DNA of 5,244 bases from Saprospiraceae bacterium (GTDB lineage Bacteria > Bacteroidota > Bacteroidia > Chitinophagales > Saprospiraceae): NCBI GenBank assembly GCA_013001805.1, contig JABDLW010000235.1, forward strand, positions 1-5,244, read 5' to 3'. Positions 1 through 5,244 of this stretch are shown here, piece after piece. A program made the position numbers and the translations under genes. The notes under the pieces were generated by a model, which was not told the origin of the DNA, did not search any database, and was given only the letters and a program-made list of their open reading frames with translations. Each line of letters opens with the position of its first letter. Position 1 is the first letter of the stretch.

Positions 1-1341
1 ATCCAGGATTCCGCAATTGTCAAAACTGCCAGAATCAATTTCTGCCGCCGAAATCTCAACCAGACCTTCTTCATTTAAATAAAACTCAATAGGACCCTGC
101 CTTATCCGGGCAGCAGGCCGTATCCTATCGTCTATAGCTACCATGGCCCCCACCGTGGCCTGACATCCAATGGCATCAGTGACCGTAAGTTCATAGCCGC
201 CACTGGGCACACCAATGAGACTTTGGGTGTTTGCCCCATTATTCCAGGCAAAAGTGACGGGTGGTGTTGCTCCATCAATTAAAATATTTACTGCACCATC
301 GGGATTTTCGTCGCACGAAGTCGCCTCGACATTGATCGATACCACCACGCTGCAATCAGGGATAGTCAGTTCGGTCGCGCCGCTGATTTGACAACCCTGG
401 GCATCTATGATCTGCACCGAATAGTTTCCTTCTCCTAAATCTCCGATGGTATTTGTCATTCCGCCAGTATTCCAAATATAAGTATAGGGCATGGTTCCAC
501 CGGTTACATTGGCAATGATCGAGCCGTTGTTTGACGTTTCCGATGTAGGTGTATTTTGCAGAAAAGTAAGCGAGAGCGTGTCGGGATCTGACAATGTGAT
601 CGGATCAATGATATGCACATTGTCAAGATTATCAGTAATCGTACAGCGGTAAACACCCTCTAACAATCCCGCAATATTGGGAGTGGTATCCCCATTGTTC
701 CACGCAAAGGTGTAGCTGGTTCCGGGTCCATCCACCGAGATGGCCAATGCACCATCACTAAAATCAGCACATGAGGGCGTTTTCATCTGCTCTAAAGTCA
801 CTTTTATCATGGTGTCCGGCTGTACAGTAGGACCGGTATATTCCTGCATAAACGTAAACAGCTCCTCGGTAGTTAACCGGCCAATATTAGAAAGGAATTT
901 GTTTGGATAGATACCATAAATAGTGGGAAGCGCATCGGGCATGAAATCTTCGTTTGCGGCAGAAGTATCAATGATAGGATAGGGTGTTCCGGTAATCCAG
1001 TCACCGGCCGTTGCTGTGGTAATGCCCTGTAAGTCAGATAGTTCCATGGTTTCATCTTTTTCTATGAAGATGACGCGTGCCTGATTAGTGCCGGTAGGAC
1101 CGTAAAGTGTATAGAAGTCCTTGAGTGCATTGATGCGGTGGTAATTCCAGCATTCCTGACACCAGGCCGGTGAAAAGTTGACAATAACAACCTTTCCCTG
1201 ACTGAGATAACTGTATAAATGGTGCTGTTTGCCATTTATGTCAAAGAAGTTGAAATCCGGTGAAACGCTGGCTGTCGATAATTGAGCGCTGGAAGAAAAA
1301 GCTAAATTCAGCAGAAAGATTATGATTACAATTTGCTTCAT
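1..1341 (-). CDS. Secreted thioredoxin-fold protein with SprB-like repeats, C-terminus beyond window
   Basis: The reading frame is open from ATG at 1341 to the window edge (447 residues, no stop), so the C-terminus is missing. The start is secure: an in-frame TAA lies five codons upstream (1354-1356), and the ATG begins a classic signal peptide (MKQ, hydrophobic core IVIIIFLLNLAF, likely cleavage SSSA|Q near residue 19). Residues about 25-165 read as a thioredoxin/TlpA-type fold: KVVIVNFSPAWCQECW with a CxxC pair at C61/C64, and a probable cis-proline at LPT (P139). Residues about 185-404 hold three SprB-like repeats, and from about 405 a module with FYLNEEGLVEISAAEID and DNCG begins. SprB repeats are known from gliding-motility adhesins and other type IX-secreted proteins of Bacteroidota, so I infer export to the cell surface or medium and expect a sorting domain off the window. 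The substrate and redox direction are unknown. It is transcribed away from the 613-bp gap and appears monocistronic here. Confidence 0.93.
   Translation of the reverse strand, partial: MKQIVIIIFLLNLAFSSSAQLSTASVSPDFNFFDINGKQHHLYSYLSQGKVVIVNFSPAWCQECWNYHRINALKDFYTLYGPTGTNQARVIFIEKDETMELSDLQGITTATAGDWITGTPYPIIDTSAANEDFMPDALPTIYGIYPNKFLSNIGRLTTEELFTFMQEYTGPTVQPDTMIKVTLEQMKTPSCADFSDGALAISVDGPGTSYTFAWNNGDTTPNIAGLLEGVYRCTITDNLDNVHIIDPITLSDPDTLSLTFLQNTPTSETSNNGSIIANVTGGTMPYTYIWNTGGMTNTIGDLGEGNYSVQIIDAQGCQISGATELTIPDCSVVVSINVEATSCDENPDGAVNILIDGATPPVTFAWNNGANTQSLIGVPSGGYELTVTDAIGCQATVGAMVAIDDRIRPAARIRQGPIEFYLNEEGLVEISAAEIDSGSFDNCGILD
130..789 (-). repeat. Three SprB-like protein repeats within the secreted thioredoxin-fold gene
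   Basis: Residues about 185-250, 251-330 and 331-404 of the protein share one pattern: a Cys or Ser/Asn-rich opening, a DGA/NGS turn, then an aromatic-x-W-N core (TFAWNNGDTTPNIAGL, YIWNTGGMTNTIGDL, TFAWNNGANTQSLIG), a G-x-Y strand, and T/I-x-D ending near GC in the last two copies. This matches the SprB repeat family, a beta-sandwich-like unit of surface proteins in Bacteroidota. The copies are diverged in DNA, although the AWNNG cores of copies 1 and 3 remain similar, so this is an old protein repeat and not a recent tandem duplication. Boundaries are approximate; the middle copy is longest and lacks the opening Cys. Confidence 0.8.
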
Positions 1342-1391
1342 GGTTGTAAAGCTTTAACAATCAAGATATTGCATTAAGACTTGTCAAACAA

Positions 1392-1427
1392 GCCGAAAGT
1401 TGTTTTTAACTAAATCACAACTTCGGC
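1392..1427. promoter_or_regulatory. Strong inverted repeat (hairpin) 51 bp upstream of the secreted-protein gene
   Basis: The plus-strand arms GCCGAAAGTTGT (1392-1403) and ACAACTTCGGC (1417-1427) pair over 11 bases with one bulged A, enclosing a 13-base AT-rich loop. Read on the minus strand, the second arm is followed by TTGTTTGACAAG, which is only moderately T-rich. It lies 51-86 bp before the ATG at 1341. It may be a 5' leader hairpin or attenuator of that gene, an operator for a dimeric regulator, or a terminator for minus-strand read-through. The pairing is seen directly; the role is not established. Confidence 0.55.
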
Positions 1428-1607
1428 ACATTTTATATAGTATAAAAATACATAATTTATTATGAATTGATAATCAAGGATTAGAAGAAGGCTAGTTTAA
1501 CATTTTTTCAGAAAAGTGAATTGAGTGATTTTGTATGCGCATTGACTAATAATGGCTACGATCCAATTGTGGAGTGTTCCCGAAGCCTTTTACCTAGCCC
1601 GGTTGCA

Positions 1608-1793
1608 ATGGATCCAAAAGGAAAGAAGAAGTTTAGTCCACAGCAAGTGATGGTAATTCTCCGTCAGTTCTTGATGAAGGGGGATTGGCTCGAAAAAAGA
1701 GTATATCTATTTCAATATCGAATAGGGATAAGATGGCCTCCAACTTGTGATCACGACTACTTGGAGATGATCTGCATGGACCAGCGTCAGTGA
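1608..1793 (+). pseudogene. Possible transposase N-terminal fragment (doubtful)
   Basis: A 61-codon frame from ATG 1608 to TGA 1791-1793 starts MDPKGKKKFSPQQVMVILRQ. The pattern basic stretch, F-S/T-P/E-x-Q, then I-L-R-Q resembles the first helix of the helix-turn-helix in IS3-type OrfA and related transposases (HTH_Tnp_1). The resemblance stops after about residue 25; the recognition helix and the usual FYxW segment are not seen in this frame. The frame extends upstream in the open to a TTG at 1521, without a family match there. No terminal inverted repeats or target duplications were recognised. If real, it is a decayed insertion-sequence remnant. It could equally be a chance open frame. 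Confidence 0.28.
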
Positions 1794-1896
1794 GCTACAT
1801 CGTTGTCAACACAAGTGCTGAACTTGAGTTCATTTTGCGAAGTTCTCCCTTCTATTTAAGAAAATCTAATAAAGGGAGCATCGATTACATTGAGGC

Positions 1897-1930
1897 ATAA
1901 CCCTTTCGAAAAATGGTTATTTTTTAACCG
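1897..1930. terminator. Terminator-like nested inverted repeat downstream of the barrel gene
   Basis: On the minus strand, GGTTA-AAAAA-TAACC (1929-1915) forms a 5-bp stem with an A-loop, followed directly by ATTTTT. It lies 26 bp beyond the TGA of the outer-membrane protein gene, where a terminator is expected. On the plus strand, ATAACC (1897-1902) can pair with GGTTAT (1915-1920), followed by TTTTT, so the element could act in both directions. The stems are short and AT-rich, so termination strength is uncertain. Confidence 0.5.
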
Positions 1931-1954
1931 GAAACGATCATGCTAAATCTGTTA

Positions 1955-3100
1955 TCAGAGAGATTCGGGAAAGGTGATATCCATATCATGTGGATGCACA
2001 TTAAATCGATAGCTAACATTAAAATTTACCAGATAATTCGCAAAAGCGGCGTCACCGTGCCTATAGACACCAGTTTCAGCAGTTCGTTGTTTGTCTGAAA
2101 AGCTTTGAGTTCGATTTCTGTAGAGTGCGATGGGCATATTCAGGCTAAATATTACTTGATTTAGTGCGTAACTGACGCCGGGTTCCACTGATATGACATA
2201 ACCTGGCCTTCGATAACCACGACTGGAGCCAATAATATCTGTTGCAGGAACACCTTCGATTCGACCACCTAAATAGGTCGCGTAACGACTTTTGTAGTAG
2301 TTTAAACCGGTCCTGAGGGCGAATTGATCCGGGCAAGAAAACTCCTCATTGCCAGATCTGGTCAACACCCCGTTGGTGGCTTGAGGATTAATGAGGTAAT
2401 ACAGGTTTGAGCTCAATAACAGGTGGTCTGAAAGGGCATGGAAGCTTTGCCCCTCCAGCGTAAACCCTGTTCCACCATCACCCGGTTGGATCGATTGATC
2501 AACTACTGTCTCCCTGATTTCATTCCGGTTTTCTCCCTGATTATAAAATTGGTCGACGAATTTGAAATTGCCCGTAGGGAATTTAATACCTAAGGCCAGG
2601 CCGTAATTCGATTTGAAATGCTGAGCGGGATCTCGCAACCAATAACCTGTGGCTATCCGTAAATCTGCGAGCCCGTGCGATCTGGTGGAGTGACGTTCAC
2701 CTAAGCCACCCGGAGGGTTACCACCATGTTCGTACATCGAAGAGCGACTATGAATCACAAAGGGTAAAGTCAATGACGCGTAGATACGCTCGGAGAGACC
2801 CAGACTGATGGAAAGATCAAGAAGGCTGGACCGGTTAATCACTTCTGTTCCTTCCGCGATCCGGTGTTTTTCCTCGTGTGCTCCTCTGAAATGCCGGAAA
2901 GACTTGAAGTACCGGTAATTAGCACCGAATTGTAGATCACCCTTCATCAGCGAAAACTGACTACCGGTCGTACCTGTGCATGAAGAAAATCCACGAATTG
3001 CCACGCAACCCTGCCCGTTTAGCAGTGTGGGAACAAGGATGCTTGCGAATACACCAAGTGCTGCAAATACGGTCCTTTTAGGGACAAATTTTCTCCACAT
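1955..3100 (-). CDS. Outer-membrane beta-barrel protein, transporter/MetA-pathway-like
   Basis: This is a complete 381-residue protein. ATG 3100 is the only plausible start, because an in-frame TAG lies at 3123-3125. The N-terminus is a basic MWRKFVPKR followed by a hydrophobic stretch (residues 11-27) and NGQGC, a signal peptide with probable cleavage near residue 29-31. The lipoprotein box is poor because position -3 is Gly. After it comes CVAIRGFSSC, whose C32 and C41 could form a disulfide. The remainder alternates amphipathic strands and turns: GDLQFGANYRYF, LLDLSISLGLSERIYASLTLPF, GLADLRIATGYWL, YGLALGIKFPTGNF, and a last strand ANYLVNFNVSYRF. The G-L-x-D-L and L-G-x-K-x-P-T-G signatures are typical of MetA-pathway/transporter-like outer-membrane barrels, which are of unproven substrate. 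It would sit in the outer membrane. It is divergent from the LytTR regulator gene across 174 bp, which makes it a candidate target of that regulator. The barrel class is fairly sure; the function is not. Confidence 0.85.
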   Translation of the reverse strand: MWRKFVPKRTVFAALGVFASILVPTLLNGQGCVAIRGFSSCTGTTGSQFSLMKGDLQFGANYRYFKSFRHFRGAHEEKHRIAEGTEVINRSSLLDLSISLGLSERIYASLTLPFVIHSRSSMYEHGGNPPGGLGERHSTRSHGLADLRIATGYWLRDPAQHFKSNYGLALGIKFPTGNFKFVDQFYNQGENRNEIRETVVDQSIQPGDGGTGFTLEGQSFHALSDHLLLSSNLYYLINPQATNGVLTRSGNEEFSCPDQFALRTGLNYYKSRYATYLGGRIEGVPATDIIGSSRGYRRPGYVISVEPGVSYALNQVIFSLNMPIALYRNRTQSFSDKQRTAETGVYRHGDAAFANYLVNFNVSYRFNVHPHDMDITFPESL

Positions 3101-3188
3101 ATTTCTTGATTCTTTGCTTTGCTAGCAAAGTAAGGAAAGATTGTCTTGCCCGTATTATTGATATTTTAAGTCAGTAGAATTTCTTGAT
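3101..3188. repeat. 10-bp direct repeat ATTTCTTGAT in the divergent promoter region
   Basis: ATTTCTTGAT occurs at 3101-3110, touching the barrel-gene start codon, and again at 3179-3188, 78 bp further on. A 9/10 match (ATATCTTGAT on the minus strand, 1369-1360) lies 19 bp upstream of the secreted-protein gene. These could be binding sites of a shared regulator, but in AT-rich intergenic DNA a chance origin is quite possible. Confidence 0.25.
3117..3130. promoter_or_regulatory. Perfect 14-bp palindrome, possible operator
   Basis: CTTTGCTAGCAAAG is a perfect palindrome starting 17 bp upstream of the barrel-gene ATG. On the minus strand its left half overlaps TTACTTTG, one mismatch from the Bacteroidota TAnnTTTG promoter box. 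A protein dimer bound here could block that promoter. The symmetry is seen directly; the operator role is inferred. It does not resemble the imperfect direct repeats usually bound by LytTR proteins. Confidence 0.45.
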
Positions 3189-3216
3189 GAATCCGCTTAT
3201 CTGATGGATGGTGGTC

Positions 3217-3244
3217 TCTGATCATTCCATTTATTGTAGCTTTG
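3217..3244 (+). promoter_or_regulatory. Bacteroidota-type promoter of the LytTR regulator gene
   Basis: TAGCTTTG at 3237-3244 is a perfect match to the TAnnTTTG -7 element used by the primary sigma factor of Bacteroidota. A TCTG at 3217-3220, one mismatch from the -33 TTTG element, lies 16 bp upstream, slightly closer than usual. Transcription would start about 3250, giving a leader of about 25 nt before ATG 3275. A purine run AAGGGA (3268-3273) is present but sits very close to the start codon; weak ribosome-binding sites are normal in this phylum. Confidence 0.5.
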
Positions 3245-3274
3245 CAATGACCTGAATTCAGTCGGGTAAGGGAT

Positions 3275-3955
3275 ATGAAATGTCTAATTGTCGATGATGA
3301 CCAGTTGATTTGTGATTTACTGGAACACTTCTGTAGCAAGGCTGATGAGATTGGTTCGGTCACGACCACAAATTCTGGTTTTGAATCAGTCAATTTAATT
3401 AATCAAAATACCTTTGATGTCATCTTTCTTGATTATAACCTGCCAGATATCACTGGAAAAGAAATCTTACCACTAGTACCGGATGCAACGGCGGTCGTGA
3501 TGATCACTTCTAATAAAGAATTTGCTGCTACCGCATACAATTATGACAAGATTGTCGACTATCTGGTAAAACCTTTTGATTTTACTCGTTTCTTCCGCTC
3601 CGTACAACAAGCACAGAAATTTCTCTCAGAAACGCATAAAGATCCAGATCATTTATTTGTGAGAGATGGTACCAAATTGACAAAGATTCAATTGTCTCAG
3701 ATTCTTTATTGTAAGTCGGAAGCCAACTACGTAGCAATCGTTTCTTCTTCAAGACGGGTTTTGACCTTAATGACGCTAAAAGACCTGGTCAGGAAGCTAC
3801 CTCGTAATTTTCAAAGGGTGCACCGCTCTTATATAGTGAACATTGGAAAAGTTGATAGCATTGAAGGAGGTGCTCTCCGGGTAGGCCAACAGAAAATACC
3901 AGTTAGCAGTTCTTATGAAAAGGAATTATTGGAAAAAATCAATCTCTTGAATTAA
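3275..3955 (+). CDS. LytTR-family response regulator
   Basis: This is a complete 226-residue cytoplasmic transcription regulator of the AgrA/AlgR/LytR type, at the usual length. Residues 1-115 form a receiver: acidic pocket D7-D9 (LIVDDD), phospho-acceptor D53 (VIFLDYNLPDITG), switch T78 (VMITS) and conserved K99 (YLVKPFD). Residues about 124-226 form the LytTR DNA-binding domain: LFVRDGTKLTKIQLSQILYC, the E149-A-N-Y152 turn, and the signature FQRVHRSYIVN (179-189), then a short beta hairpin to IPVSSSY. All key receiver residues are present, so it should be phosphorylatable. The ATG is preceded by an in-frame TGA nine codons upstream (3248-3250) and by a good promoter box. It is divergent from the barrel gene and convergent with the hybrid kinase, overlapping the latter's 3' end by 17 bp. 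That arrangement suggests, but does not prove, that the kinase is its phosphodonor and the 3101-3274 region its target. Confidence 0.96.
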   Translation: MKCLIVDDDQLICDLLEHFCSKADEIGSVTTTNSGFESVNLINQNTFDVIFLDYNLPDITGKEILPLVPDATAVVMITSNKEFAATAYNYDKIVDYLVKPFDFTRFFRSVQQAQKFLSETHKDPDHLFVRDGTKLTKIQLSQILYCKSEANYVAIVSSSRRVLTLMTLKDLVRKLPRNFQRVHRSYIVNIGKVDSIEGGALRVGQQKIPVSSSYEKELLEKINLLN

Positions 3956-5244
3956 TCCATTTTTCGAGCCGGATTGCACAAAGGCTGTAGTAAAGTGAAT
4001 CGATTAAGTAGCCTAAGGTTGACTCATTGGGAATGCAATCAGTTCGTGCCATGATTTTCTCGATTTTTTCCATTTGAAGAGATCTCAGATGCGTGATTAA
4101 TTTATGTGAAATTAGCTGCCAGCTATCAAGACTATTAGAAGCAGGCAACTCCCTTAGTTTAGGAATTAATGATAAAAATTCCGACTCTAGAAGGGTTAGA
4201 GCACGCTCTATTTTCACTGTATCAAAGTCATAGTTGTCATATATCGACTTAAATATGGGCTTCTGATATTGTTTTTCTCCCAGGATTGTGTAGATCTGAT
4301 CAAGTAAGAGACCCGGATCAAAAGGCTTTTGGAATGCATATGGACTGATATTTCTTGACTGCTCGACCTCCTGTGCTGATACAACAATAACCGGACAAGA
4401 AATCTTTCTATTTTCAATAGCCATTCTCAATTCCCTGGTATAATGTTTTTCATTTAACATTAGATCTGATACAACAACATGCGGGCGAAATCGATCCAGC
4501 CCTTCCAGCATTTGGTCAAAGCGGGTGAATTGAATTAATTTAATTTGACCGGATCTAATCAAGTGGGAAAATAATTCAAGGCTACTTATATCATCATCAA
4601 GTTGTACAATTACTTTTTGCTCACTGAGGGATGGGAGCGTCTTCTCGGGATGAACTTTTGGTAGGTCCAGGTGATGATTTTCTGCCGGTTCAATGGGTAG
4701 TGACACTTTAAAACGAGAGCCTACGCCAATAGTAGATGTGGCTTTAAATTTTCCACCTAGTAAATGCACTAATTGTTTTACGATAGACAAACCGAGACCA
4801 TAGCTACCATATCTTCCAGAAATTACCGGGCCGTGCTGATATTTTCCTGTATTTATCTGGCTCAGACTTTCCTCGTCGATGCCAACACCCGTGTCGCTCA
4901 CCGTAACCTCCAAATAGCCCCCTGGGGCTTTTGAAATCAAGCAGGCCTCCATAATGATGCTGCCCTTATCGGTATACTTAATCGCATTGATAACTAGATT
5001 GGTCAAAATTTGAGAAAGCCTCAATGGGTCCATCAAGTATTCCTGCGTGCTAAGTACTTCCTCACACATTAATTGGAAATCCAGCCCTTTCTTTAAGGAT
5101 TCAAATTGATAGTTTTTATGGATTTCTTCTATTACATTTCCAATGTTACAGGGTCGCAACTGCAGTGATAATCTACCCTCGATAAGCTTCTGATGATCCA
5201 GTACATCATATACCAACCCTGTCAGGTTTTGAACACTACGGGAA
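3939..5244 (-). CDS. Hybrid histidine kinase (ATPase, receiver, HPt-like), N-terminus beyond window
   Basis: The frame is open from the window edge (first full codon 5243-5241) to TGA 3939-3941, giving 434 residues in view. The TTG at 5216 is internal and not a start, because the residues before it (SRSVQNLTG) continue the second dimerisation helix into LVYDVLDHQKLIEGRL. The phosphorylated His box and any sensor lie off the window. In fragment numbering, the ATPase domain spans about 35-185: N-box QILTNLVINAIKYT (78-91), G1 DTGVGI (117-122) and G2 GSYGLGLSIV (146-155); the F-box is not recognisable. A receiver spans about 210-321: acidic D216-D218, phospho-acceptor D260 (VVVSDLMLN), S289 and K306 (FQKPFD). 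A helical HPt-like tail spans about 342-434 with candidate phosphotransfer H380 (LISHKLITH). The protein should autophosphorylate on ATP and relay phosphate via D260 to H380. It converges with the LytTR regulator gene, its likeliest nearby partner. Domain calls are firm except HPt, which is probable. Confidence 0.94.
   Translation of the reverse strand, partial: SRSVQNLTGLVYDVLDHQKLIEGRLSLQLRPCNIGNVIEEIHKNYQFESLKKGLDFQLMCEEVLSTQEYLMDPLRLSQILTNLVINAIKYTDKGSIIMEACLISKAPGGYLEVTVSDTGVGIDEESLSQINTGKYQHGPVISGRYGSYGLGLSIVKQLVHLLGGKFKATSTIGVGSRFKVSLPIEPAENHHLDLPKVHPEKTLPSLSEQKVIVQLDDDISSLELFSHLIRSGQIKLIQFTRFDQMLEGLDRFRPHVVVSDLMLNEKHYTRELRMAIENRKISCPVIVVSAQEVEQSRNISPYAFQKPFDPGLLLDQIYTILGEKQYQKPIFKSIYDNYDFDTVKIERALTLLESEFLSLIPKLRELPASNSLDSWQLISHKLITHLRSLQMEKIEKIMARTDCIPNESTLGYLIDSLYYSLCAIRLEKWINSRD

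Larger units (their letters stand above)
1342..1954. other. 613-bp intergenic gap without a convincing intact gene
   Basis: This stretch separates the starts and ends of two minus-strand genes. It holds an AT-rich block (about 1430-1470), a long-stem hairpin (1392-1427), a short plus-strand open frame with a weak transposase resemblance (1608-1793), and a terminator-like inverted repeat (1897-1930). From 1749 to 1899 another plus frame is open and ends in SIDYIEA, but it has no ATG, no recognised family and no supporting signal. The first minus-strand gene must be promoted from the left end of this gap. Its upstream region has TTTG at 1384-1387 (minus strand) and a poor TATCTTGA box about 20 nt before the ATG, which is too weak to call as a promoter. 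Confidence 0.7.

Noticed and set aside
873..1055. 60-codon minus-strand open frame
   Set aside because: It lies inside the thioredoxin-fold gene in another frame on the same strand; the gene's own frame gives a continuous, recognisable protein.
1749..1899. Plus-strand frame ending SIDYIEA, reminiscent of a LytTR-domain start
   Set aside because: The similarity is limited to a few residues, there is no ATG start, and the stop follows immediately, so no LytTR fragment can be supported.
2145..2336. 63-codon minus-strand open frame
   Set aside because: Shadow frame inside the outer-membrane barrel gene; no signal or family resemblance of its own.
2999..3100. Lipoprotein signal on the barrel protein (Cys at residue 32)
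   Set aside because: The residues before the Cys are N-G-Q-G without the Leu-like residue at -3 required by a lipobox; an ordinary signal peptide fits better.
3166..3393. 75-codon minus-strand open frame
   Set aside because: It runs antisense to the start and promoter of the LytTR regulator gene and shows no recognisable motif.
4214..4417. 67-codon minus-strand open frame
   Set aside because: Alternative frame within the receiver region of the hybrid kinase; the receiver reading is clear.
5214..5216. TTG at 5216 as the start of the kinase gene
   Set aside because: The frame continues open upstream to the window edge and encodes the preceding part of the dimerisation helix, so the gene begins outside the window.

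Overview
The window looks like chromosomal DNA from a member of the Bacteroidota, probably an environmental lineage of the Saprospiria, Cytophagia or Chitinophagia kind. Four things suggest this: a secreted protein with SprB-type repeats and a C-terminal Asp-Asn-Cys-Gly motif, as in type IX-secreted surface proteins; a LytTR response regulator; a hybrid histidine kinase ending in an HPt-like domain; and a perfect TAnnTTTG promoter element. The genus cannot be fixed from the sequence. Both outer genes run off the window.

Layout. Positions 1-1341 (minus) hold the first 447 residues of an exported protein: signal peptide, thioredoxin-fold domain with a WCQEC active site, three SprB-like repeats, then the start of a further module. 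Positions 1342-1954 form a 613-bp gap with no convincing intact gene. It contains a strong hairpin (1392-1427), a doubtful transposase-like fragment (1608-1793) and a terminator-like structure (1897-1930). Positions 1955-3100 (minus) encode a 381-residue exported protein that reads as an outer-membrane beta-barrel related to the MetA-pathway/transporter-like barrels. Positions 3101-3274 are a divergent promoter region with a perfect 14-bp palindrome in front of the barrel gene and a TAGCTTTG promoter element in front of the regulator gene. Positions 3275-3955 (plus) encode a complete LytTR response regulator. Positions 3939-5244 (minus) encode the C-terminal part of a hybrid histidine kinase: end of the dimerisation helix, ATPase domain, receiver, HPt-like domain.

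How the genes may work together. The kinase and the LytTR regulator converge and overlap by 17 bp at their 3' ends, and the regulator is divergent from the barrel gene. A simple hypothesis is a phosphorelay (kinase, receiver, HPt, then LytTR regulator) acting on the shared 3101-3274 promoter region. This is inferred from gene position and domain content only. The secreted thioredoxin/SprB protein appears to be a separate transcription unit.

No RNA gene, CRISPR array, intact insertion sequence or clearly new system was seen. The less ordinary points are the redox-domain/adhesin-repeat fusion, the convergent kinase/regulator overlap, the kinase's atypical receiver, and the palindrome and hairpin in the intergenic regions.
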